Source: Marinobacter sp.
GTDB lineage: Bacteria > Pseudomonadota > Gammaproteobacteria > Pseudomonadales > Oleiphilaceae
DNA: 35,233 nucleotides
Reading direction: 5' to 3'
NCBI RefSeq assembly: GCF_014859525.1
Contig: NZ_JACUUB010000029.1
Location: forward strand, 1 to 35,233
The notes beneath the pieces were generated by a model that did not search any database, was not told the origin of the DNA, and worked only from the letters and a program-made list of their open reading frames with translations. The position numbers and the translations under genes were made by a program. This document shows, piece after piece, positions 7,214-16,917 of this stretch (position 1 is the stretch's first letter; every line of letters begins with the position of its first letter).

Positions 7214-10200
7214 ATGGCGGCTTCACCCACCATCGAACCCGGCTTTCACGCCATCCACGCCAACCACCTGGAAGACCTGCGCCGCGCCGTGGTCTACATC
7301 TGCCGGCAGAACCCGATGCCGCCGCTGCAGAGCGAGACCTTTCTGGTGCAGAGTAACGGCATCGCCCAGTGGTTGAAGCTGGCACTGGCCGAAAAGCGCA
7401 CCGACGATGGCGTGGAAGGCGGTCTGGGCATTGCTGCCGGCATGGAGTTCCTGTTTCCTGCGCGCTTTATCTGGCAGGCCTACCGGGCGGTGTTGCCCGA
7501 TGGCGAAGTGCCGGAGCAGTCTCCTTTCGACAAGCGCCGTCTGGTGTGGCGGCTGTACCGGTTGTTGCCGGCGCTGGTGGGCCAGGATGACGCCTTTACG
7601 CCCCTGGCGCGGTTTCTGGACGGTAGCGACACCGACCTGCGCAATTTCCAGCTGGCCGAGAAAGTGGCCGACCTGTTCGACCAGTACCAGGTGTTCCGCG
7701 CCGACTGGCTGGCGGCCTGGGAGCAGGGCAAGGATGTGGTGATTACCGCCCGGGGTGAGGAAAAGGCCCTGGATGCGGAAACCCTCTGGCAGCCGTTACT
7801 CTGGCGCAAGCTGGTAGAAGACGTGGGCAGCGAGGCCCACACCAGCCGCTCGCAGATTCACACTCGCTTTATGGCGCAGGGCCAGCGCATCAGCCAGCCG
7901 GCCAATCCGGGGCGCTTGCCCAGGCGCATCGTGGTGTTCGGGGTGTCATCCCTGCCGAGGCAGGCACTCGAAGCTTTGTATGTATTGAGCCGGTTCAGCC
8001 AGGTGGTGCTGTGCGTGCACAACCCCTGCCAGTTCTACTGGGCCGACATCATCAGCGACCGGGAGCTGCTGAAAGCCGAACGCAAACGGGGTGCCGCACA
8101 CCCGGTGCTGTCACAGATTGATGACCCGGACCAGCTGCACCAGCACGCCAACCCCTTGCTGGCCGCCTGGGGCAAACAGGGCCGGGACTACATCCGCTTG
8201 CTGGATGAGTTCGACAACCCGGACGACTACCGCGCCAGCTTCCAGACCCCGGGCCAGAAGATCGACATCTTCACCGATCATGGCGATGTGGATAACCCCT
8301 GCCTGCTGCATCAGTTGCAGAACGATATCCACAACCTGACGCCACTGCAGGAAATTCGCCAGCAGCAGCGCACGGTGGATCTGGCCAAAGATCATTCGGT
8401 GGTGTTCCACAATGCCCACGGCCCCCAGCGGGAAGTGGAAATCCTGCACGACCAGCTGCTGGCCGCGTTCAATGCCGACCCCACCCTGCGGCCCCGGGAT
8501 GTGATCGTCATGGTACCGGATATCAACGTGTACGCGCCCCACATCCAGGCCGTATTCGGCCGCTATTCGCCGGGGCGCAGACGCCACATTCCATTCACCA
8601 TTTCCGACCAGGGCCAGCGCCACCACGAACCGGTGCTGATTGCTCTGGAAACCCTGATGTCGCTGCCCCGCAGCCGCTTTGGCGTGAGCGAGATCATCAG
8701 TCTGCTGGAAGTGCCCGGCATCCGCGACCGCTTTGATATCAGCGAGGATGACATCCCCCTGGCCCGGCGCTGGGTGGAAGGTGCCAATATCCGTTGGGGC
8801 CTGCATGGCCAGCACCGGGAAAGCCTGTCGCTGCCGGCGGAGCTGGATCGCAACACCTGGCAGTCAGGCCTTCGGTCCATGCTGCTGGGTTATGGCATGG
8901 GCGATGACGAACCCTGGGGCGGGGTAGAACCCTATGGCGAAATCGGTGGCCTGCAAGCCAGCCTGGCCGGTCGCCTGGGAGAGTTCGTGCACCAGCTAGA
9001 AACCCTGTGGCAGGCACTGCAAACCACCCGCACTCCGGAGCAATGGGAAGCCCTGTTCTCCACCATGCTCGAGCAATTTTTCCACAAGGTGGAAGGCCAG
9101 GACCTGCTGTTGCTGAACCGCTTCCGCCGTCAGCTGGAGCAATGGCTGGAAGATGCCCTCGCCGCCGGCCTGGATTGCCAGCCACTGCCCCTGAACATCG
9201 TCAAAGATGTGCTTTTGCAGGGCCTGGACGAAGGCGGTCTGAACCAGCGCTTCCTGGCCGGCAAGGTGAACTTCGCCACCCTGATGCCGATGCGGGCCAT
9301 TCCCTTTCGCAAGGTGTGCCTGCTGGGCATGAACGATGGCGACTACCCGCGCTCCCGTCCGCCGGTGGATTTCGACCTGATGGCCCAGGATTACCGGCCC
9401 GGCGACCGCTCCCGCCGGGAAGACGACCGCTACCTGTTCCTGGAAGCCCTGTTATCCGCCCGGGAACAGCTTTACATCAGCTGGGTCGGGCGCAGCATCA
9501 AGGACGATTCCGAGCGGCCACCCTCGGTCTTGATCGGCCAGCTGCAGGATCACCTGGACAGCCTGTGGGCGGTGCCGGGGCAACCGGAACTGCCCGTTAC
9601 CAAAGCCCTGACCACCCAACACCCGTTGCAACCCTTCAGCCGGGATTACTTCCCGAAAGCCAATGGCGTGGGCGAAGGCGAAGAAGCCCAGCCCAGACCG
9701 CTGGCCGAGGTGCTGCAGGCCCGTGGCTTGTTCACCTACGAACGGGAATGGCGCAGCGCCCACGGTGTGGAAGCCCTCGAGCAGGCCCATCAGGCATTGC
9801 CGTACCAGGCGCCGGAAGAACCCATCAGCCTGAACGAGCTGGCGAACTTCCTGAAAAAGCCCATCGACACCTTCTACCAGCGCCGGCTGCAGGTGCGCTT
9901 TGAAGAGGTGGAAGACGAAGATACCGACAACGAAAACTTCGACCTGAACGGCCTGGACCGCTGGCGCCTGGATAACGAACTGATCCAGCACAGCGTACTG
10001 AAAGCCGCCAGCGAGGAAGAGCTGCACGAACGGCTGGCAACCAGCCTGGACCGCATGGCCCGGCGCGGTGACCTGGGTATGGGGGTCACCGAACACCGCC
10101 TGCGCACCGAACTGGCCGGCCGGTTGCCGGACCTGTTCGAACGCTATCGCGGCGCCCTGGCGGAATGGCCGGAAGCGGTGGCCGAGCCATTACCCTTCGA

Positions 10201-10816
10201 GTTTCGCTATTCAGGCGACCTGGGGGCAGTGGACGTGGCGGACCTGATCGACAACCTGCGCTGCAACCCTGGGGGCCAGCTGTGCCGGCTGGTCATCGCC
10301 AGCTCCGGCCTGCTCACCGGTTCCGGCTACTCTAAAAAAGTCCGCTACGCCAACCTGCTGCAAGACTGGCTGATACACCTGGCCGGGCAACTCAGCGGCC
10401 AGCCCTTTGAAACCCTGATTCTGGCCAAGGAAGAAGGCCGAAAATTCCACTTCCCGGTGCTGGCACCCGAACAGGCACGCAAACACTTAGAAGTCATTCT
10501 CGGCCGCTGGATGGACGCCACCACCCGGGCCCTGCCCGTTCACTGCGAAGCCAGCTTTGCCTGGATCACCAGTTTCTACGGCGGCAAGAAATACATAGGT
10601 GACCACGAACGGGCCGTCAGTGAGGCAGAGCAGGCCTATACCACGGCCCTGGAGCGAGACACCGGCTACCTGCGCGGCGCCTTTGAAAGCCCCGGGGCGT
10701 TAATGGCCAGCGGCGAATTCGAAGCCTTGCTGCATCAACTCTATGTTCCCCTTTGGGAAGCAGAGCAGGGCAAATCAGCAGCCGAGCAGGTGGGTTACCA
10801 GGAGGAACAAGCATGA
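7214..10816 (+). CDS. recC: Exodeoxyribonuclease V subunit gamma (RecC)
   Basis: A 1200-residue RecC, somewhat longer than the E. coli protein. RecC is the subunit of RecBCD that splits the DNA ends, carries the inactivated helicase and nuclease folds, and recognises the Chi sequence on the 3' strand. The N-terminus has the family pattern ETFLVQSNGIAQWLKL and FLFPARFIW; later come RQALEALYVLSRF, VPGIRDRFDI, and FRKVCLLGMNDGDYPR, all characteristic of RecC. As expected for RecC no intact Walker A is visible. ATG at 7214 has AAGGA 6 bases upstream. The stop overlaps the recB ATG (ATGA), so the three subunits are coupled in translation. The order recC-recB-recD without a ptrA gene in between is like Pseudomonas and unlike E. 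coli. Confidence 0.96.
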   Translation: MAASPTIEPGFHAIHANHLEDLRRAVVYICRQNPMPPLQSETFLVQSNGIAQWLKLALAEKRTDDGVEGGLGIAAGMEFLFPARFIWQAYRAVLPDGEVPEQSPFDKRRLVWRLYRLLPALVGQDDAFTPLARFLDGSDTDLRNFQLAEKVADLFDQYQVFRADWLAAWEQGKDVVITARGEEKALDAETLWQPLLWRKLVEDVGSEAHTSRSQIHTRFMAQGQRISQPANPGRLPRRIVVFGVSSLPRQALEALYVLSRFSQVVLCVHNPCQFYWADIISDRELLKAERKRGAAHPVLSQIDDPDQLHQHANPLLAAWGKQGRDYIRLLDEFDNPDDYRASFQTPGQKIDIFTDHGDVDNPCLLHQLQNDIHNLTPLQEIRQQQRTVDLAKDHSVVFHNAHGPQREVEILHDQLLAAFNADPTLRPRDVIVMVPDINVYAPHIQAVFGRYSPGRRRHIPFTISDQGQRHHEPVLIALETLMSLPRSRFGVSEIISLLEVPGIRDRFDISEDDIPLARRWVEGANIRWGLHGQHRESLSLPAELDRNTWQSGLRSMLLGYGMGDDEPWGGVEPYGEIGGLQASLAGRLGEFVHQLETLWQALQTTRTPEQWEALFSTMLEQFFHKVEGQDLLLLNRFRRQLEQWLEDALAAGLDCQPLPLNIVKDVLLQGLDEGGLNQRFLAGKVNFATLMPMRAIPFRKVCLLGMNDGDYPRSRPPVDFDLMAQDYRPGDRSRREDDRYLFLEALLSAREQLYISWVGRSIKDDSERPPSVLIGQLQDHLDSLWAVPGQPELPVTKALTTQHPLQPFSRDYFPKANGVGEGEEAQPRPLAEVLQARGLFTYEREWRSAHGVEALEQAHQALPYQAPEEPISLNELANFLKKPIDTFYQRRLQVRFEEVEDEDTDNENFDLNGLDRWRLDNELIQHSVLKAASEEELHERLATSLDRMARRGDLGMGVTEHRLRTELAGRLPDLFERYRGALAEWPEAVAEPLPFEFRYSGDLGAVDVADLIDNLRCNPGGQLCRLVIASSGLLTGSGYSKKVRYANLLQDWLIHLAGQLSGQPFETLILAKEEGRKFHFPVLAPEQARKHLEVILGRWMDATTRALPVHCEASFAWITSFYGGKKYIGDHERAVSEAEQAYTTALERDTGYLRGAFESPGALMASGEFEALLHQLYVPLWEAEQGKSAAEQVGYQEEQA

Positions 10817-13800
10817 GTCGCGCAATCGGCAACCGTAACCCGAACCTGGACCCGCTGGCGCTGCCCCTGCACGGCAGTGCCCTGATCGAGGCCAGTGCCG
10901 GCACCGGCAAAACCTTCACCATCGCCATTCTCTATGTGCGCCTGGTGCTGGGCCATGGCCAGGGCGAAGACAGCCCGCTGCAGAATCTGCTGCCGCCTAA
11001 CCTGCTGGTAGTGACCTTTACCGAGGCCGCCACCAAGGAGCTGCGGGACCGCATCCGCACCCGGCTGACCCAGGCTGCCGAGGTGTTTTCCGACGCTGCC
11101 GGTCGCCTGGAACCCACCCCGGAAACCGCCCTTATCCACAAGTTACGGGATGACAGTTATCCGGACCCGGCAACCTGGCCCGACTGCCGCAAGAAACTGC
11201 TGCTGGCCGCCGAATGGATGGACGAGGCGGCGGTGTCCACCATCCACGGCTGGTGTAACCGCATGCTCAGCGAACACGCCTTCGACAGCGGCAGCCTGTT
11301 CAAACTCACCCTGGCCACCGACCAGAGCGAACTGCTGGAAGACGTAGCCCGGGATTACTGGCGTACCTTTGTCTATCCGCTACCGCCAACCCTGATGGAT
11401 GAAGCTCTCAGCCACTGGAAAACCCCCACCGACCTGCGCAAGGCCGTGCGCAATCTGATCGACGATCCGGACGCCCTGGGCACACCGCCAGAGAACGTGC
11501 ACCAGGCCATCAACCAGGCGGTCAGCGAACGGCTGGCACGGGCCAATGAACTGAAAGCGCACCCCTGGGCCCAGTGGCAGCAAGAAGTCACCGATCTGCT
11601 GAACGACTTGAACAAAGCCAAACGCCTGCACGGCGGCAGCAAGAACGCCATGCTCAAGGTGTGGGAAAACCTGCTGGCCTGGGCCGAATCCGATGAGCTG
11701 CTGCCGGAGAAACTGGACAGCGCCGCCGGCTTCAAGAACCAGACCCCCGAAGGCCTGGATAACATCCTGAAAGGGGACGCCCCGGCACCCCATCACCCGG
11801 CCTTCGACGCCATCGAAGCCTTGCTGGCGTTCGGTCAGAACCAGCCCAGCGCCAAGTCCGACATCCTGCGCCACGCCAGCCACTGGATTGCCAGCCGGCT
11901 GGAAGCGGAAAAGCAGCAACGCTCGGAGATGGGCTTTGATGACCTGCTCACCCGCCTGGATGACGCTTTACATGGCCCTCGGGGTGACCAGTTGGCGGCC
12001 ACCATTCGCCGCCAGTTCCCGGTGGCGCTGATTGACGAATTCCAGGACACCGACCCGGTGCAGTACCGCATCTTTAACCGGGTCTACAACGTGCAAGCCA
12101 ACAGCACGGACACCTGCCTGCTGATGATCGGTGACCCGAAACAGGCCATTTACGGCTTCCGGGGCGCCGATATTTACACCTACCTGCAGGCCCGCCTGGG
12201 TGTGCAGGCCCGCACTTACACTCTGGGCAAGAACTTCCGCTCCGCCAAAACCATGGTGAGCGCCGTCAACCGGGTGTTTGAACACAGCGACCAGCACAGC
12301 GCCAAGGGTGCCTTCCTGTTCGGCAAAGGTGACAGCACGCCGCTGCCGTTCCAGGGCGTCGATGCCAACGGCACCAAACGCCTGTGGGCAGTGCAGGATA
12401 AGCTCCAACCCAGCCTGGTGTTCTGGACCCACGAATCCGGAGAAGAAGACAAGGAAGGCAATCCGAAAGGCCTGGCCAAGGGCACCGCCACCGCCCAGGT
12501 GGCCGAAACCTGCGCCAGTGAAATTGCCCGGTTGCTGACCCTGGGCCAGGCGAAGCAGGCGGGCTTTGTCCTGCCGGATAACCCGGCGGACCTGGAGCCG
12601 GTGGCTCCCAACGACATCGCCGTGCTGGTGAACAACCGCAACGAGGCGGCCGCGGTGCGGGATGCCCTCGGGCGCCGGCGCATCAAGAGCGTGTACCTGT
12701 CGGACAGGGATTCGGTACTGACCTCCCCGGAAGCCAAGGAAGTGTTGTGCTGGCTGCGCGCCTTCGCCGAGCCCCGGCAACTGGCCTTCATTCGCGCCGC
12801 ACTGGCCACACCGACCCTGGGCCAGAGCTGGCAGACAATGGACCTGCTGCTAACCGACGAACTGGTGCTGGAACAGGAAATCGAGCGCTTTCAGGGTTAC
12901 CAGCAGCAATGGCAAAGCCAGGGCGTGCTGCCCATGCTGCGCAGCTTCCTGATGGATTTCGAAGTGCCTGGCCGCCTGTTGCAACGGGCCGATGGCGAAC
13001 GACGGCTCACCGACATTCTGCACATCGCCGAACTGCTGCAGCAGGACAGCCTGCAACTGGACGGCGAACACGCGCTGGTGCACCACTTCACCCAGATTCT
13101 GCGGACGGCAGATGACGAGGACGAACACCGCACCCTGCGCCTGGAAAGCGACGCCGGCTTGGTGAAGGTGATTACCGTGCACAAGTCCAAGGGCCTGGAA
13201 TACCCGCTGGTGTTCCTGCCCTTCGGCACCGCCTTCCGGGCGGAGAACCAGAAGCAGGCCTGGGTGCGCTACCACAATGACACCGGCCAATTAATGACCG
13301 TATTGGAGCCAACGCCGGAAGACATCGAGAAAGCCGACCAGGAACGTCTCGGCGAGGACATCCGCAAACTCTACGTGGCCCTGACCCGGGCCCGGTTTGC
13401 CACCTGGGTGGGCGCGGCGGCTGTGGATAACTGGCAGCAGAGCGGGTTGGGCTATGTACTGGCCGGATCACCGGAGCAGGGCATCAGCCAGGCACTGGCG
13501 CCGCTGGCCCAGGGCCGACCGGACATCGCCATGACGCCGCTGCCGGAACCCCAGGACACGGTGTTCATCGAAACCGCCCCGGAAGCCCTGGGGCCAGCGC
13601 TGGTCTCCAGCCGGGAAGCCAGGGAAGACTGGTGGATTGCCAGTTACTCCAGCATCGAATACACCGGCATGGCAGGCACCGGCATTACCTTCACCGGCGA
13701 GGTGGAAGACGCCCAGACCCAGAACCTGCTGGAAGAGAGTGCCCAGGGCCCAGCCGACGAGGCCCCGGCCATGCCCGACGCGCGCAACCACCACCATTTC

Positions 13801-14538
13801 CCCAAAGGCGCCGGCCCCGGCACCTTCCTGCACGAATTGCTGGAATGGTGTACGGCCCAGGGCTTGCAGCGGGTTGTGGACAACCCCGGGCTGCTGCACG
13901 AACAACTCACCCGCCGCTGTGGCACCCGGGGCTGGGGCGACTGGGTGGAACCTCTGCAGCAGTGGCTGCTGACGCTGATCCAGAAACCGCTGCAGCTGGA
14001 CCGGGACGGCCAGCGCACTGCCAGCCTGGCCGGGCTGGGCAGCCTGCGCCCGGAGCTGGAGTTCTGGTTTGAGAGCCGCAACGTCAGCATCCGGCAGCTG
14101 GATGCGCTGGTCACCCGTCACACCCTGAACAGCGCGGACCGGCCACGGGCCGAAACCCGCCGGTTTAACGGTATGCTCAAAGGTTTTATCGACCTGGTGT
14201 TTGAACACAGGGGGCAGTATTACGTGCTGGACTACAAATCCAATGCTCTGGGCGAGGACGACGCCGCCTACACCGACCAGGCCATGGGCCAGGCAATCCT
14301 GAACAAGCGCTACGATCTGCAATACATCCTCTACCTGCTGGCCCTGCACCGGCTGCTGAAAGCCCGGTTGCCGGATTACGACTACGACCAGCACATCGGG
14401 GGCGCGGTGTACCTGTTCCTGCGCGGGGTCGATTCCGCCAGCGGCGGTGCCTTTACCGACAAGCCCCCCAGACTGCTGATCGAGCAACTGGATGCCCTGT
14501 TCGACGGCGAGCCGGTCTCCGGGGAGGTGGCTGCATGA
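10813..14538 (+). CDS. recB: Exodeoxyribonuclease V subunit beta (RecB)
   Basis: A 1241-residue RecB: a superfamily-1A 3'-to-5' helicase fused to the nuclease of RecBCD. Walker A is SAGTGKT (residues 28-34, K33). Further helicase motifs are VTFTEAATKELRDRIR, the DEFQDTDPVQYRIF Walker B region, GDPKQAIYGFRGAD, VHKSKGLEYPLVF and LYVALTRAR. The C-terminal nuclease has GFIDLVFEHRGQYYVLDYKSN, with catalytic D1127, D1140 and K1142 and a following QYILYLLALH. ATG at 10813 has GGAGGAA about 7 bases upstream and overlaps the recC stop; an upstream in-frame start at 10753 lies inside recC and is rejected. The helicase loads RecA after Chi recognition in repair of double-strand breaks. Confidence 0.97.
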   Translation: MSRAIGNRNPNLDPLALPLHGSALIEASAGTGKTFTIAILYVRLVLGHGQGEDSPLQNLLPPNLLVVTFTEAATKELRDRIRTRLTQAAEVFSDAAGRLEPTPETALIHKLRDDSYPDPATWPDCRKKLLLAAEWMDEAAVSTIHGWCNRMLSEHAFDSGSLFKLTLATDQSELLEDVARDYWRTFVYPLPPTLMDEALSHWKTPTDLRKAVRNLIDDPDALGTPPENVHQAINQAVSERLARANELKAHPWAQWQQEVTDLLNDLNKAKRLHGGSKNAMLKVWENLLAWAESDELLPEKLDSAAGFKNQTPEGLDNILKGDAPAPHHPAFDAIEALLAFGQNQPSAKSDILRHASHWIASRLEAEKQQRSEMGFDDLLTRLDDALHGPRGDQLAATIRRQFPVALIDEFQDTDPVQYRIFNRVYNVQANSTDTCLLMIGDPKQAIYGFRGADIYTYLQARLGVQARTYTLGKNFRSAKTMVSAVNRVFEHSDQHSAKGAFLFGKGDSTPLPFQGVDANGTKRLWAVQDKLQPSLVFWTHESGEEDKEGNPKGLAKGTATAQVAETCASEIARLLTLGQAKQAGFVLPDNPADLEPVAPNDIAVLVNNRNEAAAVRDALGRRRIKSVYLSDRDSVLTSPEAKEVLCWLRAFAEPRQLAFIRAALATPTLGQSWQTMDLLLTDELVLEQEIERFQGYQQQWQSQGVLPMLRSFLMDFEVPGRLLQRADGERRLTDILHIAELLQQDSLQLDGEHALVHHFTQILRTADDEDEHRTLRLESDAGLVKVITVHKSKGLEYPLVFLPFGTAFRAENQKQAWVRYHNDTGQLMTVLEPTPEDIEKADQERLGEDIRKLYVALTRARFATWVGAAAVDNWQQSGLGYVLAGSPEQGISQALAPLAQGRPDIAMTPLPEPQDTVFIETAPEALGPALVSSREAREDWWIASYSSIEYTGMAGTGITFTGEVEDAQTQNLLEESAQGPADEAPAMPDARNHHHFPKGAGPGTFLHELLEWCTAQGLQRVVDNPGLLHEQLTRRCGTRGWGDWVEPLQQWLLTLIQKPLQLDRDGQRTASLAGLGSLRPELEFWFESRNVSIRQLDALVTRHTLNSADRPRAETRRFNGMLKGFIDLVFEHRGQYYVLDYKSNALGEDDAAYTDQAMGQAILNKRYDLQYILYLLALHRLLKARLPDYDYDQHIGGAVYLFLRGVDSASGGAFTDKPPRLLIEQLDALFDGEPVSGEVAA

Positions 14539-16787
14539 GCCGTACCCGCCATACCGAGAACCAGTTTGCCCTGGACCTTGGCGACGACACGCCGGTGAAC
14601 ACAACAGCAACGGAACCGCGCAAGCCTGTGGATAACTCACAGCTATTGGCCAGCCTGAACGAAACCGTAATCCTGTTAGGGCAATGGCAGCAGGCCGGCT
14701 GGATTCGCCCGCTGGATACCGGCTTTGCCCGACTGATCCGGGAACTCAGCGAAGAGCAGGGCGAAAGCCCGCAGCCTCTGGTGCTGCTGTTGGCGGCGCT
14801 GACCTCCCACCAGGTGGGCCGGGGCCATGTCTGCATCGACCTGGCCACGCTACTGGCCGATGCCGGCCATACCCTGGCGCTGCCGCCGGAAGAACCGGCC
14901 CATACCCGGCTATCCGAAGCCGAGGCGGCCAACCTGCAAGGGATTTATCCACAGGAGCTGCTGGCCCGGGTGCAGCTGGCCGATTGCCTGGCGGCCCTGC
15001 AAGGCTCGCTGGCGGTCAGTCATGGCTCCGTGCCGGCACCGCTGGTACTGAACGGCAGCCGGTTGTATCTGCGCCGGTTCTGGCGCTACGAACAACGCAT
15101 TGCCGACGGCATCCAGCAACGGCTGGCGTTGCCCTCACCCCTGGCCGACCCTCAATCACCAGCGGCGCAAACCCTGTCGCAGGCGCTGAACAAACTGTTC
15201 CGGCCAACCGACGCGGTGGATTACCAGAAACTGGCCTGCGCCCAGGCCGCCCGTAACTGCTTTGCGGTCATTACCGGCGGCCCGGGCACCGGCAAGACCA
15301 CCACGGTAGTTAACCTGCTGGCTGCCCTGCAGGCCGTGGCCGGGCAAAGCCCGGAGCGCGCAGGGCGCAAATACCGTATCCGCCTGGCCGCACCCACCGG
15401 CAAGGCCGCCGCCCGCCTGAACGAATCCATTGGCGGCGCGGTCAGCAAGCTGCCGCTGGCTGACCTGCCCGGCGCCGTGCAACTGAACGACATTCCCACC
15501 AAGGTCACCACCCTGCACCGGTTGCTGGGTAGCCGGCCCGACACCCGCCAGTTCCGCCACCACCGGGACAACCCGCTGCTGGTGGATATCCTGGTGATCG
15601 ATGAAGCCTCCATGGTGGATGTCGACCTGATGGCCTCGGTGTTCGACGCCCTGCCCGCCAGTGCCCAACTCATCCTGCTGGGTGACAAGGACCAACTGGC
15701 CTCAGTGGATGCCGGCGCCGTGCTGGGCGAGCTGTGCCAGCGCGCCTTCGACGCCCACTACACCCCGGACACCGCCAGCTGGCTGGCCGCCATCACCGGC
15801 GCTCAAGTGCCCGACAGCCTTGTGGATAACTCCGGCCAGCCGCTTGACCAGGCCGTAGCCATGTTGCGCAAAAGCTACCGCTTCGGGCAGGACAGCGGTA
15901 TCCGCGAGCTGGCAGAAGCGGTGAACACCAGTGCTCTGACGGGCACCGTGCTCGCACAAATCCGGGACGCCGAGTTTGAGGATGTGATCTGGCTGAACGG
16001 CCACACGCCGAAACCCGATCCGGAGCAAACCCTCGAGCTCATCTGCCGCCACGCCATCACCGGCACACCGGAGAGCTTCCGCAACGCCGGGCAGGGGCGG
16101 GTGGTGAATGGGCAAGCACTGCCACCACCGGTGGGCTACCGCCATTATCTGGACGTTATCCACAGCTCCGGTTTAACCGCCGACAGCTCCCGAGAAGCCT
16201 GGGATGCCCACGCCTCAAACGTGCTGGAAGCCTTCAACGACTTCCAGGTTCTATGTGCGTTACGCAAAGGCCCCTGGGGCGTCGAAGGCTTAAACCAGCA
16301 AATCGCCCAAAAGCTGCTGGCGGAGAAACTGATCGACAAAACCGAAGGCTGGTATGCCGGCCGGCCGGTACTGGTCACCGGCAACGACTACAATCTGGGC
16401 CTGATGAACGGGGACATCGGCATCACTTTCAGTGTGCCCTGGGACAGGAGCGCCACTGGTGAGCCAAAAGACACCTTGCGGGTGGCCTTCCCGAGTGGTG
16501 ACAGCACCGGCGGTATCCGCTGGATTTCCCCCAGCCGTCTGCAGCAACTGGAAACCGTTTACGCCATGACCGTGCACAAATCCCAGGGCTCAGAGTTCAA
16601 CCACACCTGCTTGGTGCTACCAGATCGCCTCAGCCCGGTGCTCACCAAAGAGCTGGTGTACACTGGCATTACCCGGGCAAAGAACTGGTTTAGCCTGATT
16701 GCTGGCGATGCTCAGGTGTTTAAGGACAGCGTGAGCCAACAGGTCGTACGGGCGTCTGGTCTGGCGCTTCGGCTTGGGGAGCAATAG
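14535..16787 (+). CDS. recD: Exodeoxyribonuclease V subunit alpha (RecD)
   Basis: A 750-residue RecD, the 5'-to-3' superfamily-1B helicase of RecBCD. Walker A is GGPGTGKTTT with K254, followed by APTGKAAARL (motif Ia), VIDEASMVD (Walker B), LGDKDQLASVDAGAVLGEL (motif III), TVHKSQGSEF (motif V) and LVYTGITRAK (motif VI). It is longer than E. coli RecD (608 residues); the extra length lies in the N-terminal region and in an insertion around residues 410-560. ATG at 14535 overlaps the recB stop as ATGA, with GGGGAGG just upstream. It ends 5 bases before a composite inverted repeat. Four perfect DnaA boxes lie inside this gene (see findings). Confidence 0.96.
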   Translation: MSRTRHTENQFALDLGDDTPVNTTATEPRKPVDNSQLLASLNETVILLGQWQQAGWIRPLDTGFARLIRELSEEQGESPQPLVLLLAALTSHQVGRGHVCIDLATLLADAGHTLALPPEEPAHTRLSEAEAANLQGIYPQELLARVQLADCLAALQGSLAVSHGSVPAPLVLNGSRLYLRRFWRYEQRIADGIQQRLALPSPLADPQSPAAQTLSQALNKLFRPTDAVDYQKLACAQAARNCFAVITGGPGTGKTTTVVNLLAALQAVAGQSPERAGRKYRIRLAAPTGKAAARLNESIGGAVSKLPLADLPGAVQLNDIPTKVTTLHRLLGSRPDTRQFRHHRDNPLLVDILVIDEASMVDVDLMASVFDALPASAQLILLGDKDQLASVDAGAVLGELCQRAFDAHYTPDTASWLAAITGAQVPDSLVDNSGQPLDQAVAMLRKSYRFGQDSGIRELAEAVNTSALTGTVLAQIRDAEFEDVIWLNGHTPKPDPEQTLELICRHAITGTPESFRNAGQGRVVNGQALPPPVGYRHYLDVIHSSGLTADSSREAWDAHASNVLEAFNDFQVLCALRKGPWGVEGLNQQIAQKLLAEKLIDKTEGWYAGRPVLVTGNDYNLGLMNGDIGITFSVPWDRSATGEPKDTLRVAFPSGDSTGGIRWISPSRLQQLETVYAMTVHKSQGSEFNHTCLVLPDRLSPVLTKELVYTGITRAKNWFSLIAGDAQVFKDSVSQQVVRASGLALRLGEQ

Positions 16788-16791
16788 CCCC

Positions 16792-16910
16792 GGGCATCAG
16801 GGTGGTAGGCCTTTCCAGAACACGCTCCTGCGGCACGTCCATGTGACGCTCGAGCTCCGCCATCCATGGCTCCGCACGGTTCTGGAAAGGCCTACCACCC
16901 TCTGATGCCC
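16792..16910. repeat. Composite inverted-repeat element, copy 1
   Basis: Between the converging recD and Atm1-like genes lies a 119-base structure that fills nearly the whole gap. The arms are 16792-16821 and 16879-16910: 30 and 32 bases, fully complementary except for one 2-base bulge. The 57-base core between them contains a CACG-TCCA-TGTG hairpin (one G-T pair), the linker ACGCTCGA and a GCCA-TCCA-TGGC hairpin. TGCGG near the start of the core can also pair with CCGCA near its end. The core is shared with copy 2 at 18740 in the same orientation, while the arms differ. A long stem between convergent genes could also stop transcription from both sides, but there is no T run. Confidence 0.85.
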
Positions 16911-16917
16911 TAACTTC

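Noticed and set aside
13468..14640. 390-codon minus-strand frame opposite recB and recD
   Set aside because: It is antisense to the RecB nuclease domain, spans the recB-recD junction and shows no domain or ribosome-binding site of its own.
16792..16910. Integron attC site or REP/REPIN-type repeat as identity of the composite repeat
   Set aside because: No RYYYAAC/GTTRRRY ends, no integrase or cassette array, and the REP-type GTAG head is not shared by both copies.
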